A stretch of 64,000 bases of DNA, from NCBI GenBank assembly GCA_048594975.1, contig JBMDXQ010000085.1, positions 1 to 64,000 of the forward strand. The letters are read 5' to 3'. This DNA is from JBMDXB01 sp048594975. Its GTDB lineage: Bacteria; Acidobacteriota; Vicinamibacteria; Vicinamibacterales; 2-12-FULL-66-21. The translations under genes were made by a program, and so were the position numbers. Below the pieces are notes generated by a model, which was given only the letters and a program-made list of their open reading frames with translations, searched no databases and was not told the DNA's origin. Positions 1 through 8,817 of this stretch are shown here, piece after piece; within the stretch, counting starts at the first letter, position 1, and every line of letters starts with the position of its first letter.

Positions 1-351
1 GAGCAGGCGTTTGGCGCGCGCCTCGCGCACCGCCGCCTCCAGCCGGCGCGCCTCCGCCGCCGCGGCGCGCGCGCCGAGCGGCGTCATCGCGAAGTACCGC
101 CGGCGCTCGTCGTCTTCATCGGGAGCCGGACGCGCGTCCGACTCGGCGATCAGGCCGTCGGCGAGCATCGATCGCAGCGTCCGGTAGAAGTTGCCCGGCA
201 TGATCCGGCCAAAGCCGCCGCGCTGCTGGACTTCGCGGACGAGGCTCCAGCCGTGCCGCTCGCCGTCGGCGAGCGCAAGGAGCACCTGAAAGACGAGCGG
301 CTTGAGCGGCAGGTATCGGGCCGCGTCCCGTTGAGATCCGGTGTGCGCCAT
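1..351 (-). CDS. PadR-family transcriptional regulator (3' end outside window)
   Basis: Reading the minus strand from an ATG at 351 gives an open frame of 117 codons that runs off the window. It has the PadR N-terminal winged-helix pattern: a PLKPLVFQVLLALADGERHGW opening helix region, then GNFYRTLRSMLADGLI as the recognition and wing region, then charged DDERRRYFAMTPLGARA leading into the C-terminal helix. PadR proteins are small dimeric repressors that often control a neighbouring ABC exporter. Here the gene lies 33 bp downstream of an ABC ATPase/permease pair on the same strand, which suggests that it regulates that pair and itself. A perfect palindrome sits directly in front of the start. 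The C-terminal dimerisation helix is cut by the window edge. Family call is firm; ligand and target are inferred. Confidence 0.85.
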   Translation of the reverse strand, partial: MAHTGSQRDAARYLPLKPLVFQVLLALADGERHGWSLVREVQQRGGFGRIMPGNFYRTLRSMLADGLIAESDARPAPDEDDERRRYFAMTPLGARAAAAEARRLEAAVREARAKRLL

Positions 352-360
352 CGGCGGCAG

Positions 361-390
361 ACTAGTATCGGACTGATACTAGTGTCAAGG
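361..390 (-). promoter_or_regulatory. Promoter and palindromic operator of the PadR gene
   Basis: A perfect 9-bp inverted repeat (ACTAGTATC, 5-nt spacer, GATACTAGT) occupies 361-383. It lies 9 bp upstream of the PadR start and within the 33-bp gap after the permease gene. On the minus strand a TTGACA hexamer overlaps the permease stop codon (385-387) and the palindrome covers the place where a -10 box would be, so a dimer bound there should block the promoter. This is probably the autoregulatory operator. Binding is inferred from position and symmetry only. Confidence 0.6.
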
Positions 391-2139
391 GGTCTGGGCG
401 CGGCTGCGCTCGGCGGCGAGCGACTCGCTGAGGTTGAATCCTTCGAAGTGGGCGCCCGGCCCGCGCTCTCCCAGCCCGACCCCGAGGCGCCGGCGCAGCA
501 CGACGCGGCGCGCGGCGGCGAACGCGCCCGCGGCGGCGAGGATGACCAGGACGGTCGCGAGCATGCGCCGGTCGTCCTTCAGCAGCCGGACCTCTATCCG
601 TCCCATCGTGAAGGAGTACATCGAGAACGTCGTGAGGTAGAGCGGCCAGAGCATCCGGAGCTTCGACGCGCCGGGCACGTAGGGGCACGTGAAGGGAAAA
701 CGGTTGAACGTGACGAGCAGCGCGTGGGCAAGCAGGAGCCCGAGGGAGGCGCAGAAGACCGCGTGCCGCACGGCGACGCCGGGGCCCCAGAGCAACCACG
801 CGCTCGCGCCCGCGAGGAGCGTCACGGGCAGCACGCCGCCGAGCGTCATCGCGCACGCCACCCCGCCGACCGCGGAACCGCGGCGTGCGGGCTCGCGAAG
901 CCGGAAAATCCAGTTCGCGCTGATTTCCACCGGGATGCGGATGAGCGACCGGATGCCGACGAGCGTGATGAACATGAGGACGAGCGCCGTGGAGAGCAGC
1001 GCGGCGTCCGGCGTCGTGAATCCCGCGAGCCCTCTCAGCACCGCCCTGGGCACGAGGACCGACAGGATGAGCGCCGCCGCCACGCCGAGATACATCGCGA
1101 GGAGCATCTTGTGCCGGCGGCTGCGCGCGATCGTGTGCAGCGTGAACATGCAGACCGCGCGCGCGACGGCGTTCGGAACCGCCAGCACGACCAGCCGCCG
1201 CGCGATCGCGCGCGGCCGCGCAAACGCCGATCGCCCGCCCGCCGCCGGCGTCTCCCCTTCGATCGCCCGGCGCAGGAGCCGCCGGTACGTCGCCGCATAG
1301 AGCAGCACGGTCGCGACGGGGAGGCCGACGGCCGTCGCGGCCGCAACCGCCGCGAAGGCACGCGCCGCGGCGCCGCCGGCGCCCGAGAGCACCTCGTAGA
1401 GCCCAACGAACCACAGCGACGGCAGCCACCAGGTCGCGATCGCCTCCAGGTCCCCCGGCCGGCGCGCGTGGCCCGGCAGCACCGGCGCCTGGAGCACGGC
1501 GATCACGATCAGGATCTGGAGCACGAGCGCGAGCCGCTGCGCAACCGCGCGCCCGACGACGTTCAGCAGGATGCACTGGAGCGCGACGATGGAGAAGAAG
1601 GCGAACGCGTCGAGGGCGACGAGCGCGACGAAGTGCGCGAGGGGGTTGCCGACGGTGGTGAACGCGAAGGACGGGAGCACCGTCGAGCCGACGGCAAAGA
1701 GCCCGAAGAAGCCGGCCAGCGCCGCGAGCCGCGCGGCCACGAACGTGCCCGTCGCGATCGGCAGCGGCGAGAGGATCCGTCCGTCGCGCCGATCGGGGAA
1801 GATGCCCTCCCACACGATCAGGGCCACGAGGGCGAGCGCAATCATCGCCAGCGTGTACTGGAACGCGGCGAAGCGCGAGCCGTGCAGGCGCAGCATCACC
1901 GGCAGGAGTGTCAGGACGACGGTGATCGCCGCCACCACCGAGATCACGAGCCGCACCTGCGGCAGGCCCGGCGGCATGAGATCGCTCTCGAAGAGGCGCG
2001 CGAAGAACGTCCTCGTCAAGCGCACGGTCTGATGCCTGGAGAGGTTGCCGATCATCGGTCGCGGCGCCCCTTGCCGCCCCCCGGGCGTTCCACCGGCCGG
2101 GGAGCCGGGCGCGACCTGCCCGCCGCGTTCGCGCGTCAC
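385..2139 (-). CDS. ABC-2-type exporter permease
   Basis: This 584-aa polytopic membrane protein has about ten or more hydrophobic segments, for example VRLVISVVAAITVVLTLLPVML, YTLAMIALALVALIVW and a cluster near the C-terminus. The size and the layout with a long central membrane block suit a large ABC-2-type exporter subunit. It begins with GTG whose last two bases form the stop of the upstream ATPase gene (GTGA overlap), so the two are translationally coupled and should form one transporter. An internal ATG about 29 codons in (MIGNLSRHQ) is an alternative start. The substrate cannot be told. The PadR gene downstream hints at induction by a toxic or phenolic compound (inference). Confidence 0.7.
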   Translation of the reverse strand: MTRERGGQVAPGSPAGGTPGGRQGAPRPMIGNLSRHQTVRLTRTFFARLFESDLMPPGLPQVRLVISVVAAITVVLTLLPVMLRLHGSRFAAFQYTLAMIALALVALIVWEGIFPDRRDGRILSPLPIATGTFVAARLAALAGFFGLFAVGSTVLPSFAFTTVGNPLAHFVALVALDAFAFFSIVALQCILLNVVGRAVAQRLALVLQILIVIAVLQAPVLPGHARRPGDLEAIATWWLPSLWFVGLYEVLSGAGGAAARAFAAVAAATAVGLPVATVLLYAATYRRLLRRAIEGETPAAGGRSAFARPRAIARRLVVLAVPNAVARAVCMFTLHTIARSRRHKMLLAMYLGVAAALILSVLVPRAVLRGLAGFTTPDAALLSTALVLMFITLVGIRSLIRIPVEISANWIFRLREPARRGSAVGGVACAMTLGGVLPVTLLAGASAWLLWGPGVAVRHAVFCASLGLLLAHALLVTFNRFPFTCPYVPGASKLRMLWPLYLTTFSMYSFTMGRIEVRLLKDDRRMLATVLVILAAAGAFAAARRVVLRRRLGVGLGERGPGAHFEGFNLSESLAAERSRAQTP

Positions 2140-2900
2140 AGCCGCATTGCCTCCACGACCCGTCCGGCCTGCCGCTCGACATCCTCGGCGTTGACCACTT
2201 TCCGGAACACCTGCTCCAGCGACGGCAGCTTCATCAGATCGCGCAGCCGCGACACCGAGTCGTAGGCCACGATGCGCGACTCGTGCAGGATCAGCACGTT
2301 GGTGGCGACGCGCTCGACCATCTCCAGCTCGTGCGAGCTGTAGACGATCATCTTGCCCTCCGCGGCGAGCTGCTGCACGAGGCTGCGCAGGACCAGGATC
2401 GACGTCACGTCGAGGCCCGAGCCCGGCTCGTCGAGCACGACCAGGTCGGGATCATGGAGCAGCGCGGCCGAAATCAGGATCTTCTGCCGCATGCCCTTGG
2501 AGTACGCGGAGATCGGGGCGTAGCGATCGTCGTACAGGTTGAAGATCTCGAGCAGCCGGTCGATCTTGTCGTCCAGCCGCCGCCGCGGCAGCCCGCGCAG
2601 CTCGCCGACGAGCAAGAGGTACTCGGGACCAGTCAGGTAGCTGTACAGGCGCGCTTCCTCGGGGACGTATCCGAGCCGCGCCTTGTAGGCGAGGGTGTCG
2701 TCGCGGATGTCCTGCCCGTCGAGCAGGACGTCGCCGCCCGACGGCTCGAGCAGCGCCGTCACCATCGATACCGTCGTCGACTTGCCGGAGCCGTTGGGAC
2801 CGAGCAGGCCGAGCACTTCCCCGCGGCGCACCAGGAAGCTGACGTCCTGCACGGCCGGGATGGCCGAGTAGTACTTCGTCAGGTGGCGTGCGTCGAGCAT
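2136..2900 (-). CDS. ABC transporter ATP-binding protein (ABC-2 exporter)
   Basis: This 254-aa nucleotide-binding subunit has a Walker A GPNGSGKST near residue 35, a Q-loop region around GYVPEEARLY, a signature in the divergent form YSKGMRQK, Walker B LVVLDEP and a switch histidine in SSHE. The SKGM signature and the GYVPEEARLY sequence are typical of exporters of the CcmA/NatA type. It starts at ATG 2900 and ends in a 4-bp overlap with the permease gene, forming a two-gene transporter operon. Divergently, 74 bp away, starts a small membrane protein gene. Family call is firm; substrate unknown. Confidence 0.9.
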   Translation of the reverse strand: MLDARHLTKYYSAIPAVQDVSFLVRRGEVLGLLGPNGSGKSTTVSMVTALLEPSGGDVLLDGQDIRDDTLAYKARLGYVPEEARLYSYLTGPEYLLLVGELRGLPRRRLDDKIDRLLEIFNLYDDRYAPISAYSKGMRQKILISAALLHDPDLVVLDEPGSGLDVTSILVLRSLVQQLAAEGKMIVYSSHELEMVERVATNVLILHESRIVAYDSVSRLRDLMKLPSLEQVFRKVVNAEDVERQAGRVVEAMRL

Positions 2901-2974
2901 GCCTGATGGACACCGGCGGGCACCGGGAGTTCCATGGCCGGCCGGACCTCCCGCGATGAACTAGAATCTCGACT

Positions 2975-3436
2975 ATGTATGCCGCCGTGTTGAGTGCGCA
3001 TTCCTGGGTTCGATGGGCCGTCCTGCTGCTCGTCCTCTTCGCCGTCGTTCGCGCCGTGAGCGGCTGGTCGCTGCGGAAAGCGTGGGTGCGGGCCGACGAT
3101 ACCGTCAGCCGCTTCGCCTCCATCGCCATGGACGTGCAGATCGTCCTGGGGCTGCTGCTGTATTTTGCGTTCAGCCCGCACACGGGGCTGGCCCTGGACG
3201 ATTTCGGCAACGCGATGCGCTCGCCCGCGCTGCGCTACTGGGCGGTCGAGCATCCGTTCGGCATGCTCGTCGCCACGGCGTTGCTGCACATCGGCCGCAG
3301 GCGGCTCGGCCGGTCGTCCGATGGGCTGCGCAAGCACCGCACCGCCGCGATCTTTTTCACCCTGGCGCTCGTCGTCATCGTCGTGTCCATCCCGTGGCCC
3401 GGCACGCCGAACCCGCGCCCGCTCATCCCGAGGTGA
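2975..3436 (+). CDS. Four-helix membrane protein, unknown function
   Basis: The predicted protein has 153 aa and about four transmembrane helices: AVLLLVLFAVVRAV, MDVQIVLGLLLYFAF, a weaker one around the HPFGMLVATALLHIG segment, and IFFTLALVVIVVSIPW. Conserved-looking histidines (H9, then H116 in HPFGM and LLHIGRRR) lie at membrane boundaries, as in small cytochrome b561-like or DUF-type membrane proteins. Haem binding is only a possibility. It starts 74 bp from the divergent ABC ATPase gene and is followed after 5 bp by a secreted peptidase gene, so the two may be co-transcribed. Confidence 0.6.
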   Translation: MYAAVLSAHSWVRWAVLLLVLFAVVRAVSGWSLRKAWVRADDTVSRFASIAMDVQIVLGLLLYFAFSPHTGLALDDFGNAMRSPALRYWAVEHPFGMLVATALLHIGRRRLGRSSDGLRKHRTAAIFFTLALVVIVVSIPWPGTPNPRPLIPR

Positions 3437-3441
3437 TTCCC

Positions 3442-5490
3442 GTGACGACCTCATGCTGTCTTCGCCTGGCAGCCGGCGCCTTCGCGCTGGCCGCCCTGGC
3501 CGGATACGCCCCCGTGCGCGCGGCCGCCGGCCGCGCCATGACGATCGCCGACTTGCTCGGTGTCGTGCGGGTCAGCGATCCGCAGGTCGAGCCCGACGGT
3601 AGGACGGTGCTTTACACGCGCACCACCACGGATGTCAGAACAGGCCGCCGGAACTCGGACATCTACCTGGTGGACGCCGGCGGCACTACGCCCCCGAAAC
3701 CGTTTCTGGCGACGGAGAAGAACGAGAGCGCGCCGAGGGAAGGCGGCCCGCGCGTGGTGTGGATCGCGGACTGGGATGGACCGCCGCAGGTGATGCTCGT
3801 CGACGTCAAGACCGGCGAAGGCAACAAGCGCGTGACGAGCGTTCCGCTCGGAGTGCAGACGCCGCTCGTCATTTCGCAGGATGGCTCGAGGATCGCCTAC
3901 GTGTCGGACGTCTATCCCGAATGCCCGGACCTCGACTGCACCAGGACGCGCGCCGAGGAGGCCGAGAAGAACCCGGTCAAAGCCTACCGGCTGACCCGGC
4001 TGCTGTTCCGCCACTGGAACGAGTGGCGCACCAACCTGCGGCACCATGTGTTCGTCACCGACATCGACTCGGGCAAGACGGTCGACGTGACGCCCGGCGA
4101 TTACGACTCGCCGCCCTTCTTCCAGGAGGACGCGGGCGTGGCCTTCTCGCCGGACGGCCGCGCGATCGCCTTCGTCTCCAATCGCGAGGGCAGGGACCGC
4201 GAGGCCTGGACTACGAACAACGACGTGTGGATCGTGCCGGCGGCGGGCGGTGAAGCGAAGAAGCTGACCAACAACCCGGCGGCGGACGTGCACCCGGTGT
4301 TTTCCCCGGACGGGAAGACCATCTTCGTACGCGCGCAGCGGCGCGCCGGCTTCGAGTCGGACCGCTGGTATCTCGATGCCTACGACCGCTCGACCGGCAC
4401 GAAGCGGGTCGTGTTCGAGTCCCCCGACCTCTCCGTCGACGGCTACACGCTGTCCAGGGACGGCAGCACGATCTGGTTCTCGGCGCAGCAGGACGGCCGC
4501 GAGCACCTGTTCGCCGTCCCCGCCGTCGGCGGCACGCCGAAGCGCGTCGTCGAGGGGGGCGCGATCTCCTCGATCGCGGCGGGCGGCGACGCGCTGGTGT
4601 TCCTCCGCTCGACGCTCACCGAGCCGGCGGAGGTGTTCGCGGCGAAACAGGACGGCGGCGGCCTGCGCGCGGTGACGCGGGAGAACGCCGGCTGGCTGAA
4701 GGAGGTGCAGTTCAGCGCGCCCGAGAGCCTCACCGCGGTGGGCGCCGGCGGCGCGAAGATCCAGTACTGGCTCATCAAGCCGCCCGCGTTCGACTCTTCG
4801 AAGAAGTACCCGGTCGTGTTCCTCATTCACGGCGGCCCGCAGGGCGCGTGGCTCGACGCCTGGTCCCATCGCTGGAACCCGTCGCTCTGGGCGGCGCAGG
4901 GATGGATCGTTGCTGCGCCGAACCCGCGCGGCTCGACCGGCTTCGGCCAGACTTTCGTCGACGAGATCTCCGGCGACTGGGGCGGGACGGTGATGGCCGA
5001 TCTCGACAGCGTGTTCGACGCGGTCGCGAAGATGCCGTTTGCCGACTCGACGCGCATGGGGATCGCCGGCGCGAGCTACGGCGGCTACGCGGTGAACTGG
5101 ATTGTCGGCCAGACCACCCGCTTCAAGGTCGCGGTCAGCCACGACGGCGTGTGGAACCTCGAGTCGATGAGCATGGCGACCGAGGAGCTGTGGTTCACGG
5201 AGTGGGAGTTCGGCGGGGCGTCGTGGTCGCCGAAGGCGCGCGCGCAGTTCGCGAAGTGGTCGCCGCATCTGTTCGCCGACCGGATCAAGACGCCGACGCT
5301 CATCATCACCAACGAGCTGGACTACCGGGTTCCCGTCGATCAGGGCCTGCAGATGTTCACGGCGCTCCGGCGCAACGGCGTCGCAGCCGAAGCGCTCGTC
5401 TTTCCGGACGAGGGGCACTGGGTGCTGAAGGCGCTGAACAGCAAGGCGTGGCACGAGGCGGTCTTCGGGTGGATGAAGAAGCATCTGTGA
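3442..5490 (+). CDS. Secreted S9-family prolyl oligopeptidase-like serine peptidase
   Basis: The protein has 682 aa. A signal peptide (residues 1-30, hydrophobic LAAGAFALAALAGYAPVRAAA) is followed by a beta-propeller region with repeated FSPDG/SRDGS blades (about 40-430) and an alpha/beta-hydrolase domain. The catalytic triad is visible: Ser545 in GASYGGYA, Asp627 in NELDYRVP and His659 in DEGHWV. This matches acylaminoacyl-peptidase/dipeptidyl-peptidase-like S9 enzymes that cut short peptides in the periplasm. The GTG at 3442 was chosen because a GAGG ribosome site lies 8 bp upstream and it begins the signal peptide; a GTG at 3433 is possible. Peptide specificity is unknown. Confidence 0.9.
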   Translation: MTTSCCLRLAAGAFALAALAGYAPVRAAAGRAMTIADLLGVVRVSDPQVEPDGRTVLYTRTTTDVRTGRRNSDIYLVDAGGTTPPKPFLATEKNESAPREGGPRVVWIADWDGPPQVMLVDVKTGEGNKRVTSVPLGVQTPLVISQDGSRIAYVSDVYPECPDLDCTRTRAEEAEKNPVKAYRLTRLLFRHWNEWRTNLRHHVFVTDIDSGKTVDVTPGDYDSPPFFQEDAGVAFSPDGRAIAFVSNREGRDREAWTTNNDVWIVPAAGGEAKKLTNNPAADVHPVFSPDGKTIFVRAQRRAGFESDRWYLDAYDRSTGTKRVVFESPDLSVDGYTLSRDGSTIWFSAQQDGREHLFAVPAVGGTPKRVVEGGAISSIAAGGDALVFLRSTLTEPAEVFAAKQDGGGLRAVTRENAGWLKEVQFSAPESLTAVGAGGAKIQYWLIKPPAFDSSKKYPVVFLIHGGPQGAWLDAWSHRWNPSLWAAQGWIVAAPNPRGSTGFGQTFVDEISGDWGGTVMADLDSVFDAVAKMPFADSTRMGIAGASYGGYAVNWIVGQTTRFKVAVSHDGVWNLESMSMATEELWFTEWEFGGASWSPKARAQFAKWSPHLFADRIKTPTLIITNELDYRVPVDQGLQMFTALRRNGVAAEALVFPDEGHWVLKALNSKAWHEAVFGWMKKHL

Positions 5491-5494
5491 GATG

Positions 5495-5512
5495 GCAGCC
5501 GCGAAGGGCTGC
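5495..5512. repeat. Copy of a GCAGCC...GGCTGC hairpin repeat
   Basis: A short inverted repeat (GCAGCC, 6-nt loop, GGCTGC) begins 4 bp after the stop of the S9 peptidase gene and is followed by GCTACGACC. The same core with a GAAGGGCTGC arm recurs between clpA and grpE. It is probably a member of a small dispersed intergenic hairpin family and may help to end transcription. No T-run follows. Confidence 0.45.
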
Positions 5513-5585
5513 GCTACGACCCGGCGGCCCTTCACAGGCTACTTCGTTCGAACATTCGGCGAGGCCCGGCGTCTAACCCCCGTAC

Positions 5586-8003
5586 ATGCTCATACAGGAC
5601 CTGCGGTACGCCCTTCGCTCGCTCGTGGTCCATCGGGCCATCACGGTCGTCGCGGTGGCGTGCCTCTCGCTAGGCATCGGCATCAACGGCGCGATGTTCA
5701 GCGTCATCGACGGCGTCCTCATACAGCCGTTTCCGTTCGCCGACCCCGATCGGCTGGTCGTGCTCTACAGCATGAACCAGAAGCGCGGGGTCGGCCGGGC
5801 GCTCCTGTCGTACCTGGAGTATCGCGACTGGCGCGACGGCGCGCGGACGCTCGAGGACGCCGCCGCCTTTCAGGGACGCAGCCTGACGATCTCCGACACG
5901 CAGGGGGAGCCGGAGCGCTTTCTGGGCCTCGCGGCGTCGGCGAACCTGTTCCAGCTGCTCGGCACGCCGCCGGCGCTCGGCCGCGACTTCCAGCCCTCCG
6001 ACGATCATCCCGGCGCCGCGCCCGTCGTCATCCTGAGCGACGACGTGTGGAAGGAACGTTACCAGTCGGACCCGAACGTCATCGGGCGCGCCATTCCGAT
6101 CAACGGCACCGTGCACACGATCGTCGGCGTGATGCCGCCGCGGTTTGCGTTTCCGACCAACCACCGGCTCTGGGTGCCGCTCGGACCGACGGGGCAGAAC
6201 GCGCCGCGCGGCGAGCGCACCGTGATGGTGTTCGCGCGGATGAAGCGGGGCGCGACCATGGACCAGGTGCGCGCCGACCTGAACGCCGTCACCTCACGGC
6301 TCGGCGAGGCGTATCCGGCGGATCACGAAGGGTGGAGCGCCTACGTGACGCCGTTGCGCGACTGGATGCTGCCCAACGAGGTGCCCATCATCCTCACGGC
6401 GATGATGGGCGCCGCGACGCTCGTGCTGCTCATCGCGTGCACCAACGTCGCGAACCTGCTACTCGCCCGCGCCTCGGTGCGGAGCCGCGAGATCGCCGTG
6501 CGCAGCGCGCTCGGCGCCGGACGGTGGCAGATCGTCCGGCAGCTGCTGATCGAGGCGGTCTTCATCGGCGGCCTCAGCGCGCCGCTCGGATGGGCGGTCG
6601 CCCACCTCAGCATCGACCTGCTCGGGGCGGCGATGCCGCCCGACGGCGTGCCGTATTTCATCCGCTGGAGCCTCGACGCGCGGTCGCTGCTCTACACGAT
6701 CGGGATTTCGTTCGCCACGGGCCTCGTCTTCGGCCTCGCGCCGGCAGTTCACGCCGTGCGGTCGAATCTCCAGGAGAGCCTCAAGGAAGGCGGCCGTGGC
6801 AGCTCGGGCGGCCGCGCCCGGCTGCGCAACGCGCTCGTCGTCGTCGAGGTCGGGCTGTCGCTGGTGCTCCTGGTCGCCGCGTCGCTCTTCGTCCGAAGCT
6901 TCCTCAACCTGCAGTCGTCGAGCGTGGGCTTCGACACGGCGCCGCTGATGACGATGCGCGTCCTGCTGCCGGGAACGGCGTACGCGACGCCCGAGGCGAA
7001 GGCGCGCCGGATCGAGGACATCGTGACGCGCATCGAGGCGGCGCCCGGCGTCGAGTCCGTGTTCGCGTCGAACCTGGTGCCGCTCGCCGGCGGCGGGGGC
7101 GGCGGCCGCATCCTCGTGGACGGCACGACGGCGGAGCCGGGGAAGGAGCCGTCGATCGCGTTCATCGCGGTGACGCCCGGCTTCCTCGAGACGATGCAGG
7201 TGCCGCTCGTGCGCGGGCGCAACATGACGCGGTCCGAAGGCCTGTCGCGGACGCCCGTCGCGCTCGTCAACCAGTCGATGGCGAAGCAGATGTGGGGTGA
7301 CGCCGACCCGCTCGGCCGCCGGTTCCGCATGATGGGCAACCGCATCCCGGAATGGCTCACGGTCATCGGCGTGATCGCGAACTTCCGCCATTTCGCCGGC
7401 ACCGGCGATCCCAACCAGGTGCCGCCGCCGAGCGCGTACGTCCCCTACCCCTTCGATCCCAACGTCAACACGGGTCTCACGATGCGCGTCTCCGGTCAGC
7501 CGACGAGCATCACGTCGGCGGTCCGCGAGCGCGTGCGTCAGGCGGATCCGGCGCTGCCGGTGTTCCAGATTCGATCCATGGAGGAGTGGCGCCAGTTCAG
7601 TTTCTGGCAGCGCCGGCTCTTCGGGTGGATGTTCGGGATCTTCGGCGCCGTCGCGCTCGTGCTGGCGTCGACCGGCGTCTACGGCGTGCTGTCGTACTCC
7701 GTCGCACAGCGGACGCAGGAAATCGGCGTTCGGCTCGCGCTCGGCGCCGGACGCAACACGATCCTCTTCCTGGTGATCGGGCAGGGCGTCAGGCTCGCGC
7801 TCGTCGGCGTCGTCCTCGGCCTGTTCGGCGCGTACGCGGCGGCGCGCTTCGTGCGCACCGTGCTCTACAACGTGACGCCGGGCGATCCGCTGAGTTTTGC
7901 CGGGGTCACGCTGTTCCTGATCGCCGTTGCCGCGCTGGCGTCGTACATGCCAGCCCGGCGCGCCACCGCCGTCGATCCTCTGACTGCGCTCCGCGCCGAG
8001 TAG
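5586..8003 (+). CDS. ADOP-family ABC permease (MacB-like, fused double permease)
   Basis: The 805-aa protein has two FtsX/MacB-type halves. An N-terminal helix (VVAVACLSLGIGINGAMFSVIDGVLIQP) precedes a large periplasmic domain (about 45-260). A three-helix FtsX block follows (ILTAMMGAATLVLLIACTNVANLLLARAS, containing the SREIAVRSALGAGR loop). The same layout repeats, ending with the ALVLASTGVYGVLSYSVAQRTQEIGVRLALGAG block and RATAVDPLTALRAE at the C-terminus. This fused design is characteristic of the acidobacterial ADOP permeases. No ATPase gene is adjacent, so it must use one encoded elsewhere. Substrate unknown. It stands alone 95 bp after the peptidase gene. Confidence 0.92.
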   Translation: MLIQDLRYALRSLVVHRAITVVAVACLSLGIGINGAMFSVIDGVLIQPFPFADPDRLVVLYSMNQKRGVGRALLSYLEYRDWRDGARTLEDAAAFQGRSLTISDTQGEPERFLGLAASANLFQLLGTPPALGRDFQPSDDHPGAAPVVILSDDVWKERYQSDPNVIGRAIPINGTVHTIVGVMPPRFAFPTNHRLWVPLGPTGQNAPRGERTVMVFARMKRGATMDQVRADLNAVTSRLGEAYPADHEGWSAYVTPLRDWMLPNEVPIILTAMMGAATLVLLIACTNVANLLLARASVRSREIAVRSALGAGRWQIVRQLLIEAVFIGGLSAPLGWAVAHLSIDLLGAAMPPDGVPYFIRWSLDARSLLYTIGISFATGLVFGLAPAVHAVRSNLQESLKEGGRGSSGGRARLRNALVVVEVGLSLVLLVAASLFVRSFLNLQSSSVGFDTAPLMTMRVLLPGTAYATPEAKARRIEDIVTRIEAAPGVESVFASNLVPLAGGGGGGRILVDGTTAEPGKEPSIAFIAVTPGFLETMQVPLVRGRNMTRSEGLSRTPVALVNQSMAKQMWGDADPLGRRFRMMGNRIPEWLTVIGVIANFRHFAGTGDPNQVPPPSAYVPYPFDPNVNTGLTMRVSGQPTSITSAVRERVRQADPALPVFQIRSMEEWRQFSFWQRRLFGWMFGIFGAVALVLASTGVYGVLSYSVAQRTQEIGVRLALGAGRNTILFLVIGQGVRLALVGVVLGLFGAYAAARFVRTVLYNVTPGDPLSFAGVTLFLIAVAALASYMPARRATAVDPLTALRAE

Positions 8004-8109
8004 CGTTCCTTCGCGCGCCCGCAGGCCGACCGCGTTCACTGCGGCAGATGTGGCGGTTGGACGTTGGGCAGTTGGCCTTTGCCACCAAGACGTCTATCCT
8101 TCTGGGTCA

Positions 8110-8808
8110 GTGCAGTTCCGCCTGCCCTTCGACGAACCGGCGCGGCCGATCATCTCCGAGCCGCCCATCGAGTTCGTGCGCGTGCGGCGCGCGCGCCGCT
8201 ACATCCTGCGCCTGCGGCCCGACGGCACGCTGCGCATCACCGTGCCGCGCGGCGGATCGCGCGCCGAGGCGCTCCGCTTCGCGGAACGGCACCGGATGTG
8301 GATCGAGCAGCAGCGGGCGCACGCCCGCGCGGAGCAGACGTCGCGAACCTGGCGGCACGGTACGACCATCCTGCTCCGCGGGATGCCCTGTGCGATCACG
8401 GTCGCGGTAGATCGAGCGACGGCGGCGTATGCCGGCCGTGTCGTGCCGATCGCCAATCCATCGGACGTTCGGCCGGCCATCGAGGCGGATCTGAAGGCGC
8501 TCGCGCGCGCCGAGCTGGTGCCGCGCCTGCACGACCTGGCGGCGCAGCACGGGATCCGGGTGTCGCGCGTCCTCATCCGCAACCAGCGCTCCCGGTGGGG
8601 CTCGTGCTCGCCGTGCGGCGTCGTTGCCCTGAACTTCCGGCTCGTGCAGATGCCGCCGCGGATCGCCGACTACGTCCTGCGGCACGAGCTGATGCACCGG
8701 CGGCAGCAGAACCACTCGCGGCGGTTCTGGCGACTGGTGGAGGCGGCCTGTCCCGGTTTTCGCGAGGCCGAGCGCTGGTTGAAGTCGACCGGCCGATCGC
8801 TCTTCTGA
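8110..8808 (+). CDS. YgjP/SprT-like zinc metallopeptidase-fold protein
   Basis: The protein has 232 aa when read from GTG 8110 (VQFRLPFDEP). It has the M48-like DUF45/YgjP layout: an N-terminal domain with VRRARRYILRLRPDG, then RWGSCS (in IRNQRSRWGSCSPCG), then the zinc-site helix YVLRHELMHRRQQNHSRRFW with an HExxH-variant (HELMH) and a downstream His. The RWGSC plus HELxH combination is diagnostic for this family, which is linked to nucleotide or protein hydrolysis but has no settled role. A longer in-frame start at 8050 would add non-conserved residues. The next gene begins 9 bp after its stop, so the two are likely co-transcribed. Confidence 0.8.
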   Translation: MQFRLPFDEPARPIISEPPIEFVRVRRARRYILRLRPDGTLRITVPRGGSRAEALRFAERHRMWIEQQRAHARAEQTSRTWRHGTTILLRGMPCAITVAVDRATAAYAGRVVPIANPSDVRPAIEADLKALARAELVPRLHDLAAQHGIRVSRVLIRNQRSRWGSCSPCGVVALNFRLVQMPPRIADYVLRHELMHRRQQNHSRRFWRLVEAACPGFREAERWLKSTGRSLF

Positions 8809-8817
8809 CCGCTCGCC

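Noticed and set aside
253..2265. A 670-codon plus-strand open frame opposite the ABC permease
   Set aside because: Extremely Arg/Glu/His/Pro-rich with no hydrophobic core or motif. It is a shadow of the GC-rich minus-strand permease gene.
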